Source: Pseudisothecium myosuroides
Lineage: Eukaryota; Streptophyta; Bryopsida; Hypnales; Lembophyllaceae
Assembly: GCA_951799445.1 (NCBI GenBank)
Contig: OX637293.1
Span: forward strand, 22,444,001 to 22,508,000
Direction of reading: 5' to 3'
Length of the DNA stretch: 64,000 bases
This document shows positions 32,708 through 44,355 of this stretch, piece by piece. The translations under genes were made by a program, and so were the position numbers. Under the pieces are notes generated by a model. The model saw nothing but the letters and a program-made list of their open reading frames with translations, searched no databases and was not told the DNA's origin. Position 1 is the first letter of the stretch. The number at the start of each line of letters is the position of its first letter.

Positions 32708-33911
32708 ATGGACATGTTCGAAGACCCGGTCGAGGTTCTTGCCTTGGCGTCCATAATGTTCTTGATGCTGCTCAACACGCATCGTGCGTTTTGCGAGGCA
32801 TCGACCCCCGTCCCTGAAGACGACCCTATTTGCATTGAAGACTTCTCTGACGTCCAGAGCTGGGAGTCCTCATCGATGGAGTTGGATGCCGTCAGCCGTG
32901 CAACCTTGAACCACTTCCGTGTTTTTAGAACTCTGGCCGTCATAGATGAGGACCTTGGTTTCTGGGTGAAACCAAGGTCCACCACTTGGTTCTCACGATT
33001 CCTTCTCCACGAATACGATGATGCCCGCTGGTTGCAGATGTTCCGTCTAACGAAGCGGTCTGTTTTCAATCTCACTCAGCTCCTGTCGCCCATCGTGAAG
33101 AAGAAAGACACAAAATATCGTCTGGCCACTTGTCACAATGCGTCTTGCTTGCTCCTTGTTCAAGTTGAGTCACGGTGCTAGTCTTCTAATTTGCAGCGAA
33201 TTGTTTGCTGTTGGACGTAGCACGGTGTCCATAATGCTGAGACAGGTGGTGAACGCAATAAACATAGCTCTTCGAAACGAAATTAAATGGCCATCTGGAG
33301 AGGAAGTTCAAGCCATTGTAGATGGTTCTGAAATTGTTTGCGGGTTGCTTGGCGTTGTTGGGGCTATTGACGGGACACAGACTGCCATTGGGAAACCACG
33401 ACATGGTGCAGCTGACTACTATTACTTCAAGTCGGGAGGCTACAACATCAATTGCCAGGCTGTGGTGGACAGCTCAAAACGTTTTCTTGACCTGTACATG
33501 GGCATGCTGGGATCAACCAATGACAGCAGAATGCTTCGCAGATCGTCACTTTTCCATCGTGCTCAACAAAGAACCCTATGGGAAGCTACGCATTCTTTTG
33601 ACGGGTTCTCTCCTTATTTGTTAGGGGACAGAGGTTACCCTCTGCTCCCTTGGCTAATGGTGCCGCACCGCCGAGTTGGCAACCTTCCTGTTGCCGAGCG
33701 GCTTTTCAACCGGAAGCTCAGTAAGGGACGTGTTGTCGTGGAGAATGCTTTTGCATTGCTGAAACTTTCTTTCCGTGAGCTGCAGCAGCGGACGGACTTG
33801 CATGTAGCTTCTGTTCCTGATGTTGTGACTTGTTGCGCTATACTGCACAACTTGTTACTAAATCAAGGTGGCGATGACGTTGACCGTTTCTTCCAGAACC
33901 TAATAGCTTAG
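32708..33911 (+). pseudogene. Harbinger DDE transposase with one frameshift
   Basis: The enzyme would cut and rejoin the element's ends using a DDE nuclease fold. The first frame starts at the ATG at 32708 (MDMFEDPVE) and runs through the usual N-terminal region FRLTKRSVFNLTQLLSPIV. At about 33125-33140, after KYRLA, the frame shifts. The family's LACSLFKLSHGASLLICSE helix-turn-helix segment then continues in another frame to the TAG at 33909-33911. All catalytic acids are there: Asp in GAIDGT (codon 33369), Asp in LLGDRGYP (33627) and Glu in VVVENAF (33741). No intron borders fit the shift, so it is a small indel. A CAG acceptor (TTCCCTGCAG, ending 32678) suggests a 5' untranslated intron. 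Total length would be about 400 codons, normal for plant PIF-type transposases. With a single lesion it is a young pseudogene. Confidence 0.88.
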
Positions 33912-35453
33912 AACGAGCAGGCCGTTCCAGATCATGAAGACGATCATGACCTCGGTGGTCCTTTCGGAGACGTTGCTGCAGGACTGCAGAAGCGCCATGA
34001 ACTTGGAGTTTTCTTGTCCCTGCAGAGGGTGCCAACTGCGTGAGTAAGGAAGGTTCGTATCTCACCTTCCCCTGTTGAACAGTTGCTTCTCTGTTCAAGG
34101 TAGGTAGACGAGTTCAATGTTGGTGCAAAAGAGCACCGTCACTGTAGTTTGCAACATTTGCTGTCAATTATTTCCTGTCCTTCCCTTGTTGTTGTGCCAA
34201 AACTTATTGAACTCGTCATTGTTTTTTCATGGGCTGTGTGCACCAGCATTGGGTTGCTGCACAGTACCTTTACCACTTCCCATTCTACTGAAGAGTCGAG
34301 TTGGATAATGGCACGTTGATCTGTATTTTGCAGACTTCAAATGTGTGGGTGCGGCCCCACTTCACGATAGCATCGACGGAGGTGCTGTTCTCGCTTCATT
34401 ATCTCCGATTTTGATGAACAGATCAGGCAAGCCGGAGTCCCAGTCGGCAGATGTAAAGTGCTTTCAGGAGGCGTGTTTGGCGTTTTCAGGTCGACATCTG
34501 AGCCCAATATAGCAGCAGGGTTGGGCTAATGGCAGTCGGCATTTTTTAATTTTCTTCTCTGTCCCCTATTCACAGAAAGGGGATCACTTTGTGTACATAG
34601 ATTTGGCATTAGCTTTTACAGGAAGGAACAGAAGTATTTTTTTTTTTTTTTTACGTCCATGACAAGCTCAGTTTCAATGACAGCACATCTCCGTAGGGAC
34701 AGTCACCTCGTGACCTCCTGAGGACTAAGTTCATGCCTTCAAACTCTGAAATTTAAGTCTCCATGTACAGGACGCATCCATGAGCTTGTAATATATGTCT
34801 TCTATTCTGTTGCAAGCACTGTGTTCATGTTCGCTTTGTTTGGAATGTCAAGTCACCGCAATACAGTCTTCCTGTATTTTCTTGTACGTGCCGTTGTTGA
34901 ACAGTTGGACATTGTCACTGCGTCCAATTTCTGTGTTCCTGTGTGTCGTGGACTGCACTACGTGATGGTACATGCTGATGCGAAATTTTATTCTTGTGAA
35001 TGGCGTGAGGTGTGCCCTGTTCTTATCAGTAGAGGCAATCATGAATGTGCTTGTCAAGGAAAACCGATCCTGAAGTTGTCAAGCAAATAATTTGAAGTAG
35101 GAAGAGACGGTGTACAGATACAACAATCATGAACTAAGAAGGACTGAGTGCAGGTCGGTAAACACAGCACAGTCATGGTTAAGGTGAACTTCTGGAAAAT
35201 AGAAGTCTCAGAAATACAATGCCGACAGCACCGGCACAGACACTGCTTGCAAGGCAGACTGTACATAGTCTCCAGGAAAACTGCCAAATACTAATTCGAG
35301 AAAAAGCTATGGAGACTAGCGAAGGTCTGTGCATGACGTAGGATTGTACAAAAATCACAGCAGAAGAACATAAACTACAGTAAGCCCATATGACTCGGGA
35401 AAACTACGAAACAAAAGATCAGGCTTGTCGATGCTGGCTGATCTCCAGAGAAC

Positions 35454-37163
35454 TCACGACTGAGGTGGCTGTCCGCTTGAACTAGGTTCGTCCTGGTGAT
35501 GGGCAGGTGGACCTTCCCGAGAATGAAGCGGAGCCTGAATGTGTTCCGAAATATAACATGGAGAAGAGGGCAGTCGTTGCTCAGATCCACGTCTCTGTAA
35601 GCCTGAACTCAAGACTGCCGCCAATTTGGCAAGGCATTGGACAACCTCGCCTTGCTTCTTGATCGACAATTTCGCATTCACATTGGCTTGTCGAGCACTG
35701 TCAAAGAGGCGACTATCTCGATCGCTTTGGTACTCCATCTGCTCGGAGAAGTGTTGAGTTTGGACATCCAACTTAGTTCGCTCTAGATCATGGCTGCTTG
35801 TAGCCATTTCCCTCATCTGCTCCGTCATCGCATCACCAGTGGCGCGTGTAGCTTGGGCGATGAGGGAGTGGCCAGAGACGCTTTTCCTTCGGACAACAGT
35901 GCTACCCGGTCAGCGACGGAGAGTGGAGTCAGTATCGGAAGAACTCAGAAGCTGCAGGGTGACGCCTGGGGGAATGTACCTCTTTGGCGCTGCAGATGGT
36001 GAAGCGGATGGGGACAGAGTTGGTACACCAAGAACTACTCGTGCTTTGTCACTGCCCGTAGCAACGGATGGAGACTGTGTGGATGTCCTGTTGCCGTCGT
36101 TCTCACCGATTGCATCTGCGAAGACATGTTCGTCGATGTCGGCACTGTACTCTCCTTGCTCAATGTCATCACCGTCGATTTCCGGAATTTGATAATTCGA
36201 GTCTTCATTAGACAAGAGGTCACGGATGTGCGGAGGCGTGACGGTTGGCCTACTGCCATACCAATCGTAAATATGTAGGAACACATCTCGGGGAAATGAT
36301 CTTGGAAGGCACTCGGCCTTCTTATCTGTTGCACTCAAAGTCCAATACCTTGGCTCATTAGTACTAGTGCGCGCAAGGAAATCGACAATGCGTTTATACT
36401 CAGGAATCATTTGATTCCATTTACTTTTGCACGCTGCTCCGTTTGGTGGTTAGAGGAGATGTTGGATCACATTATGTTGTCACTGATGCGCTGCTACTTT
36501 CCTGCATCAAGAGTCATCAAATTTCGACCGTCCAAGCATTTGGACTCCTCTATGAACAATGCCCTCTTCGCTTCTACGAAAGCTGAGATCTCCAGTGCGC
36601 TCCAATTAGGGCCTCTCTCTTTTCGTGGCCGCTTCGCAGATGATGGTAGGTCTGCAGCATCGGTGTTGGAGGACGGCCGCCCAATTCCTAGTACTCCATG
36701 ATTTGGACCCACGGCGCTGTAGTGGACCGCTGGTCCACTCCCTGAACCACAGATGACGACAGGAATATGAAAATAATGCTTTAGCTTTTTCAATAATTCA
36801 GTTTCTTTCACTTTTATATACGCATCTTCACATGAATAGACGCATTGAACAAGCGAAAAGAAGGACAACCAGTAGTTCAGGGTTTACCTTCATGATGGGC
36901 ACTGGCGTCCGTGGCCGTTGTTGATTTGGGAGGAATTCGTTGCCCGCCTGCAAACCAAGTTCCAGTACGTGTCAAAGTAAAGCGACTCTGGAAGACGACT
37001 CGACCGTCTTCAGAACGAAAATTACAGCTATAACAAGTACTGCAAAGACAATTTAAATTAAAAACGCGTAAGTGGAAGCTGTTGAACGGAATTTACCAGC
37101 AGTGCCGACAAGATGCGATGACACTGGAGCGCCTGTAGACCTCTGCGTTGCACGATTTTCCAT
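35454..37163 (-). pseudogene. Harbinger Myb/SANT-like partner gene, spliced, disabled
   Basis: This kind of protein binds the transposon ends and helps the transposase enter the nucleus. Exon 1 is 37097-37163 (ATG at 37163, MENRATQRS), exon 2 is 36888-36947 and exon 3 starts at 36741, joined by GT-AG introns in matching phase. Exon 3 carries a basic stretch (AKRPRKERG) followed by a trihelix/SANT start, WSALEISAFVEAKRALF. The domain is then hit by TAG (36494-36496) and TGA (36467-36469), both where Trp is expected. A one-base frameshift follows near 36415-36422, and the frame goes on with WNQMIPEYKRIVDFLAR. A further TGA at 35910-35912 replaces an Arg codon. The tail to 35454 is Ser/Pro/Gln-rich and helical (MTEQMREMATSSHDLERTK). 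All three stops are C-to-T or G-to-A type changes. Antisense frames over it are shadows. Confidence 0.75.
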
Positions 37164-37904
37164 GACAAAGAACCTGCATCAACGACAACCACGAGTCCAT
37201 TCGTCAGTAAAGAAGAACCAGAATCCGCTTCAAAATCTCAAAGACAGCTGTGTAACTCAAGCATGCTACCTGCAGTGACGGAATTGAACGTAGATGAATT
37301 TGCACTCCTCTCGATCTACGCTATTGTTCGACCTTCAAATCTATCGCTTTCTGCTCAAGAAGCCTCAAAGTCCGGGTTTAGTATTCCAAATGCAAAGCTG
37401 AGAGGCTACCGTCATTCAATTCTACTGTACATCTATAGCGTCGTCGTTTCTTGCATGGCATGGGCAATCTACGCACGCAGACCTTCTGGTGATTTTTTTA
37501 ATCTTCAGCCGCTCAAGTAACTTAATCGCACCCTGAAGGACGCTTTACGTACCACCGCTCATTGGGGAGTCAAATGTTCATTTCCGCTTGATGCAACGCT
37601 AGTTTATTTTTGCGTCATTAAAGTTGTCCTCTACATATGGCCCGCCGCCTCCATCCCTCAGCACCGCTCTTAGCGGCGCCCACCACAGCCTCCACGTCGG
37701 CTCGGCAGATAAGTATATGCGCAGGTGTGGACACCTGAGCCCGTTCCTGCGTTACTGCAGCGTCTAAGGTCGCCCCAAACGCCAAGTGCAAATGGGCCTT
37801 AAGTTTAAAAGCAATTTGAGAAGATATCCATGATAATGGATTCTGGTACAAATGAAAATTATTGTTGATTTTACTTTTGTGCAGTTTGTATACTATAGCT
37901 AGAT

Positions 37905-39075
37905 TGTTCGAGACAGAAATTGGGATATAATAATTAACAGTCAAAAATTTTATTGTGTTTCGAGACAGAAATTGGGATATAATAATTAACAGTCAAAAGT
38001 TTTATTGTATTTCGAGACAGAAATCAAAATTTGGTAATTAACGTTTCATTTGCGTCAAAAAAAAAAAAAAAAAATTCTAAATTTTAAAAAAAATTTGGTA
38101 ATTAATAGTCAAAAGTTTTGTTGTGTTTCGAGATAGAGATTGGAATATGATAATAATGGTATGCAACCCATTCCCAATCAGCGCTCCACTCTGGGTATGT
38201 AGATTGTTTCGGTTCCGTGAAGCAGAAAAAGAACAACGATTAATTATGGCATGGTTCCCAGGGGCAGTTGCGGCCCATTTTGATTGGCTAAAAGACTCTC
38301 GATATTGAAACCACCCCTTGGTCAATTTTGTTTTCAGCCCATGGTCGGAAATAGCAAGCCCTATATCACCGGTATGGGAGGAATAGAATCTTCTCCTGAA
38401 AAATTCACAGAAATTATGTTTTGCGGAAAAAAAATCTGAAAAATTATGGAAACCTTCCGCAATCTATTGCTACACAAGGAAAAATTTACCCAATCATGAC
38501 AGCCGCCGTGTAGATATATAGAACTCCTTAAGAGGTCACGACGAGGGTCAAGAATGGGGTGCCTCCCATAATAGTCAAAAAAATTGTTGTGTTTTGAGAC
38601 GGAAATCAGGATATGGTAATTATTGGTCAAAAGTTTGGATATGGTAATTAATGGTCAAAAGTTTTGTTATGTTTCGAGATAGAAATTGGGATATGGTAAT
38701 TAGTAGTCAAAAGTTTTGTTGTGTTTTAGCTTACATTAATTTTGAGATTAATTTTTTGTTTTGATAAGTATTAATGGATAAATTATCAAAATTTAATGGG
38801 CTACAATTTCCTCCAAAATGTCATTAGCTTGAGCATTCATGGATAAGATACTGTTTAAAAGCATAATTATCAATAAATTCAAAGCAGTTTGAGAAGATAT
38901 CTATGATAATGGACTCTAGTACAAATGAAAATTAATAACATATAATTGTTGATTTTACTTTTGTGCAATAACTGCCGTTTGTAGACTGTAGCTAGATTAT
39001 TTGAGACAAAAATTGGTATATGGTAATTAATAGTCAAAAATTTTGTTGTGTTTCAAGACAAAAATCGAGATGTGG
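37905..39075. repeat. minisatellite-like repeats, ~51-bp unit
   Basis: Units containing TTTCGAGACAGAAATTGGGA and TAATTAACAGTCAAAAGTTT start near 37907, 37958 and 38010. Scattered ones follow at about 38105, 38575, 38640 and 39000. A longer block, 37805-37945, recurs at 38878-39060 (TTTGAGAAGATATCNATGAT and on), and this is why an empty Harbinger site exists. No gene is seen. Bases 38150-38560 are non-repetitive with only short frames. Confidence 0.7.
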
Positions 39076-40444
39076 AAAGATTAGTCTGGAGATTAGTCCT
39101 TTCTGAATTAGAATAATTATTTGTTCAATTTTGTTGAATTAAAAGCACTTATATGCACAATCTTCCATGCGTGATAAAAAAATTTCTTTGTTACCTTGTT
39201 GGTTTTTTTATATTCCTTGACTACTTGTATAGGGGTCTATGGTCCAAAGTAGGTGCATTTAGGTAGTTGTTTCCACAAATTTTTATCATATTCATACAAA
39301 CTTGAAAATATACAAAAAAAACTTTCTTGGTTTCTTAACCTATTTTTATAATTATTTTATTATATATAAAAAACATCCAATTGGATGTCTGCCTTTGCTA
39401 TTTGAAGGGGATGGGTTGGTACTATTTTTGACCCAAAAATGCAAATTTGATGGTCAAAATTGGGAGACAAGGACTTCTACTAAATTTATACAAGCACAAA
39501 AGAGATCTCCTAAAAATAGTGAACTTGTATCTACCTTCTACATGTGTTCAAAGTGCACTATTATTGCACAAGTGTAGAGAACACAATTTTTTTTTCAAAG
39601 ATGAAAACATTAGCTGAGAAAGAGCATCTTCAAGTTAGGAAAAATGTCCAATTTTTAGTCTATTTTTTTGAATTTATTTTACTATTTTCTAAAAATCAAA
39701 CATCAAGATACCTATTTTGGGATATTTTCCATTGTTCTTTTTTTGTGCATAACTTTTAGAGATAATTTTTTTTATGCTTAAATTTGTACGCAAATATTAT
39801 TTTTAATGCTTTACATATTTTATTTCATTTAAAAAAAATTATATCAAAAGTCTATTTATTAAAATAAGCCACTTTGATTCAAAAATGGCAAGAGAGTTTC
39901 TTGCAACAACCCGTATCCTAGATGTTAAACCATTATGCACATATATATTACGGAGTACAATTTTTTATGCTAAAATTGTCCTACTCTAATAAAATTGATG
40001 TTACATCTTACAAGTGTTTGGTGGAATCACAATATACCAAGAGTGTTCCTATATCATGCTAATCCAATGATAAATGATATATTCTACCTACAAGAAGGCC
40101 ATTAAGTTCCTACTTTAGCCTTGAAACACTACATAGGCCAAAAGCAATTGACGGATCATAGATGCCTTTCAAGATTACTATCTATACCTTACATTAGGTT
40201 GTTGTTTTGTTTTGTTTGTTATAATGAAATCTCCTAAATTATATGTCCTTTGGTCGCATTTTTGGTATTTCTGAAAAGCCCTCATCAATGAGGAGTTTGT
40301 GCATGGGCTAGGTTTCATGGCATTTAGACCTATAGTGTGAAATTTATTGAACTTCAAAAAATTTATGAATAAAAAAATAAAAAAATAATTTTTGCTTTTA
40401 TTTTGATTGTGATAACGGCATAGGGCACACTATTGTATGTGTAG
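39076..40444. other. no gene; end of a GGGTTGTTGCAAG-type element
   Basis: The sequence TTTCTTGCAACAACCC, ending at 39912, is the inverted form of the terminus at 42456 (GGGTCGTTGCAAGAAAG), so an element of that subfamily ends here. Its other end, expected near 39240, is not clear. Bases 40250-40440 match 541-690 and 5350-5505. Short frames at 39302-39759 look incidental. Confidence 0.4.
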
Positions 40445-41289
40445 GGGTGATTGCAAGAAACACTTGTACTATTTGTTACGTGTTTTGCACTTTTGGACTT
40501 TTAGTACTTTTGTACTATGAGTCACCTTCAGTACTATTGAAGGCATGGAACATAATATTTGGATGGTCAATTGGATTTCAAATTTACTATTCTGACAACA
40601 TGTGATGTTCATCATTGGATGACAAACAAGGATGGAAATACTTAATTTGCCATTAAAAAACAATTTAAATTGGCAGATAGAAGGTATTATGAGCCCCAAT
40701 AGTACTATTGAGTCTTTCTGTGTACCCTAAAGTACTATTTTGAGCCACATGCTACAATTTACCCTAGAAAATGAGACTTGCACGTTTCTTGTTTTTAAAA
40801 TTAGGAAATGAGTTTGAAAAATTTATTTTAAAAATGGTCATTATTGTCGACTACGAGCAAAGTAGGAAGATCAAAGTTAGAATTAAAAAAACATTTTTAA
40901 ATCAACATAAATTCAACTTGAATATAGCACACTTTAAGCCAATATAAAATATACTCGGAAAATATTTTTGAAAATTCCTCTCCTGAGAAGGTGTATTTCT
41001 ATTAGAAGAGCTACCCTACCAAATTTGATGACATAACTCTTCAAAAAAGGTACTCGATAGTACTAAAAGCCACCAAAATCACATGTGTGACATGTATTCA
41101 AAATTCAATTTCACCTATTAATTTAATTTTGAAAAAATTGAAATAATTTAAGTGCATTTTCTATAGCTTTAGGAAGCTTGCTTTTGAATTTCATATTCAT
41201 TCAATCATTTTCGCAATACTTATGGCACAAAACAACTTCCGCATTGAATGTGTGACAGAAAATAGTACAGGTGTTTCTTGCAATCACCT
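40445..41289 (+). mobile_element. GGGTGATTGCA-family element, GTAG duplication, 845 bp
   Basis: The left end is GGGTGATTGCAAGAAACAC. The inverted right end is AGGTGATTGCAAGAAACACC, whose first base is changed. GTAG stands at 40441-40444 and 41290-41293. The inside (GTACTATGAGTCACCTTCA, and GACAACATGTGATGTTCATC) matches the truncated copy 62537-63031, a different internal type from the 12906 copy. Confidence 0.75.
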
Positions 41290-42321
41290 GTAGGTCAATT
41301 TCATAAATAACTCCAAAAAATTTGGAAAATGCCAAAAATTGTAAAAATTGTACAATTAAATCTAAATTTTTTTATTGTTGCTAATTCTGAACATCCAAAA
41401 AAATTTCTTGAAATTTTTTAGAAAAAAGAATACATTTACGCATGAATAGAAAAAAATCAATCTAAAATTAGAAGTGGCTAAATTTTTATTTTTTTTAAAT
41501 GCCGAAAATGAAGAAATCCAAATCAAGCTGCCGAGTTGTCAAACTACAAAAAAAGATTGTTTAGTCAGCAAAGTGCCGAAACTAACCTACGCGTACGGTA
41601 GTAGAAATGAAAAATGCACCTATTGGTCCATAAATCAGATCATTTTTGGCATAATATCCTTACTGATAGTTTTCATCTTTTTTGAGTTAAAGAAAAAAAT
41701 TGTTGTGATAAAAGCATACCTTAGCCTACATTACTACAATTGGGTTCTATAGATCTCTCTACTAAAGAGTTGGGTACCAAAAGCTTACAAATTGCATTTT
41801 TGAGCCATTCAATTTTTTTTGTACAATGTGGATTATAATTGGTATTTTTTTAGTAAGCATAATTATCATTGCATTCTTATGCAATTCCAATCAAGCATAC
41901 CCAAATTTAAGTTTCAAAAAACTGAAACTCCACTTTTGGGTAATTTTTTCATTTGAAATTCATGATTTTACATTATCATTGATTGAAAATCATTGGTGAT
42001 GAATTTTTTAAATTTGATTGCATAGATATGTAGGAAACACTCAAACACCTATATTCACATCTTTCCTTCTAACAAGCATCTCCAATAAAGCTTCAAAATT
42101 CCCTCTAATATAGAAATTTCAATGTTGGGGTCGTATCCAAATTTTGTAAAACAGATATCTCTTTATTGTACTTAGAATTTTCATTTGTACCTCACATGAC
42201 AACTAATTTTGTACATTTGAGCATGATAATACAATTCTTTTGCCAAAATTAAGTTAAAATATAGAGATATCCATTTCTTCAAAGTTCGGTCATACAACAC
42301 TTTTCATTGAATTCTTCATTG
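41290..42321. other. no gene seen
   Basis: AT-rich. A 92-codon frame at 41474-41752 starts with GTG, has one hydrophobic run and no known motif. I do not accept it as a gene. Confidence 0.35.
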
Positions 42322-43541
42322 GGGTGATTGCACAAATCTCTTGTACTAATTGTAACAATATTCAAGATTTTTTCTAGAGTACTTTAAAATTAGAAAACCA
42401 TTTTTTTTTAAATTAAAAAATATGGTCAAAGCATACACTTTTAAGATGAAGGTAAGGGTCGTTGCAAGAAAGACTTGTACTAGTTATTTGTCATAGGGGG
42501 AGTTCTGAAACTTTCTTTTGTTGAAGCCTAACTCGCATAAACTTGAAATTTTTATTGGAGATGTTTGTCTTGAGTGTAATTATATCTCATATTTTTTTAG
42601 AAATTTTTAAAAATAATTTTATATTTAAAAATCAATTAAGTTAATATGTCATGTTTTGAGTTTTAGGGGTTTTGAGTACTTTGGAGTCCCCAAATTTAAT
42701 GATTTAGGGCTGAAATTTCTATGATGTATTCCCATAGTAGTATGTCATGTTTCTACCAAGGGAAATTTAAAAATATTTTATTTTATGTCTTCTATGTTCA
42801 TGCAAATAGGGCTCCCTTGCACGCTCAATTCTGAACATTAAAAATGGTTTTAAGACCAATACTTTGGTGTAATCTCTTCACCATGAAGTCTTTCCAAATG
42901 GCCAATTTTTAATTTCTTTGAAAATTGTTTTTCCTATTTTTTACAAATTAAAACGTCCAAGTGTCTATTTTCTGGCGATTCTGCACTTTTCTAGTTCTCC
43001 CACTTAAAGAATTTTCTTGGACTTTTCCTTCATAGAGGACCTTCTTCTTACAGGTCTGTACATTAGTTATATTTTTTATATTTTTAAAAAAATGTCATTC
43101 TAATTTTAAAGTACACCCAAAAAAAAGGCCCAAAACTGCCAAAGTGGAACAAAAACAGCAAGTCTTTCTTGCAACGACCCGTAACCACCAAAGGAATTTC
43201 ATTGAAAATTCTCTCAATCGGAGAACTAAAAAGTGTCGAATCTCAAAAATTAGATACTTTAATGTTTTAACTAATAAAAAATAGGAAATAATTCAATTTG
43301 GGTACTACTTTGTTCAAAAAAATCCAAAATTGGCAAGTGTGACATAAAATTGGGGGCTATTATTAAATAGGAAAAAAAATTAAAAAATTAAAAAAAAATT
43401 GGACAAGGTGTATAATAGTCATAAAAACCTTGTTAATGAATTTTGAGTCATTTAAAGTCAAAATGCAAAATTTATGGCCAAAACACTAATCACCACGCAA
43501 TATGTGATAGAAAATAGTACAAGTGTTTTGTGCAATCATTC
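42322..43541 (-). mobile_element. GGGTGATTGCA-family element, ATTG duplication, with a relative inserted
   Basis: The left end is GGGTGATTGCACAAATCTC and the right end is AGTGTTTTGTGCAATCATTC (worn). ATTG lies at 42318-42321 and 43542-43545. Read on the minus strand it is collinear with the 11640 and 30109 copies. The element at 42456-43180 splits it. Removing that insert gives about 490 bp of family sequence. Confidence 0.7.
42456..43180 (+). mobile_element. GGGTCGTTGCAAG-type element nested in the previous one, 725 bp
   Basis: The termini are GGGTCGTTGCAAGAAAGACT and its inverse. GTAA lies at 42452-42455 and 43181-43184. Uninterrupted relatives, such as GGTGGTTACCTTCATCTTA at 12218 (inverted), show that AAGGTAACCACC was the target, so the duplication is exactly four bases. 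The inside parallels the family (ATTCTGGCGATTCTGCAC-like for GAGATTTGGCAC). Confidence 0.85.
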
Positions 43542-43545
43542 ATTG

Positions 43546-44355
43546 ATCATAATTTTGTTACTTAATGACTGTTTTTTTAAAATGAAAGATGTGCGTATGG
43601 ATTTTCCCTACGTTTCCATACAATCAAATTACAAATAAAAAATTTCATCACCAATTGTATTCAATAAAATATTATGTAAAACCACAAAAATTGACTTTAA
43701 AAATTCACCACGAGTGAAATTTTGCTTTTTTGAAACTGAAACTTGGTATGCTTGAATGGAATTGGGTGGTAATTATTCAAGACGAAAAAAGCCAATTTTA
43801 TTCTATATTAAATGTACAAATCTTTGTATGGGTCCAACAGGCAGTTTGTAAGCTTTCAGTACCGACTCTACATGTCTAACAACAAAGGAGCGTCATCGAC
43901 AGCCCGAGGTCCTGCTTCAGCCAGTTATCCCGCCCTCAGTGCAAATTAATTAAGGTTGTGATAGAAAATTCCGTTGAGAGTACTCTGAGAATTCGGAAAT
44001 ATATAATCGTGAGGAAATTTTTAATCTAGGCTTTGCTGTGTAATCCTGTAGCACTCTAATTTGGCAAACGTATAGTAAAGGCTGGGTTTGTTTCCAAAAC
44101 CTCGATGGGTCCAGAACGAATCGAAGGATCAATGCGAAGAACACTAGATGTGCTCTCAGTACTCTAGCTCTTTCAAGAGATTATTCTTGAGCATTCTGGC
44201 TACTCTATGGTTCGAAGGGGTAAGCTTAACAAACGACTCCTCGCTAAATATTAACAGTGAGGACGCCCACCGGTACACCGATTAATTTGTTCAAAGACTG
44301 AAAAGTACATCAGCTAGACTGTGTCATCGCGATCACTCCACCCAGAGGGCAGCTG
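43546..44355. other. 3' flank of the RING gene
   Basis: Bases 43546-43850 are AT-rich. From about 43850 the composition rises towards the gene, which may mark its 3' untranslated region on the minus strand. No separate gene is seen. Confidence 0.4.

Larger units (their letters stand above)
31807..37799. mobile_element. complete PIF/Harbinger transposon, 5993 bp
   Basis: The left end AGGCCCTTTCGCACCTGGCG and the inverted right end AGGCCCATTTGCACTTGGCG agree at 21 of the first 25 positions. TAA is duplicated at 31804-31806 and 37800-37802. It carries two convergent genes, as expected for autonomous Harbinger elements: the DDE transposase (+) and the Myb/SANT-like partner (-), both now broken. 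The whole is GC-richer than its flanks. A related sequence at 38839-38920 runs through the site without it (TATCAATAAATTCAAAGCAG against the two flanks). Confidence 0.92.

Noticed and set aside
35790..36701. Plus-strand frames over 35790-36192 and 36411-36701
   Set aside because: They are antisense shadows of the Myb-like gene, whose minus-strand reading has introns in phase and a recognisable domain.
37905..38045. Regular ~51-bp repeats considered as a CRISPR array
   Set aside because: There are no unique spacers between conserved repeats, the units are directly joined, and the DNA is eukaryotic.
41474..41752. 92-codon frame with one hydrophobic run
   Set aside because: It starts with GTG, lies in AT-rich repeat surroundings and shows no conserved motif.
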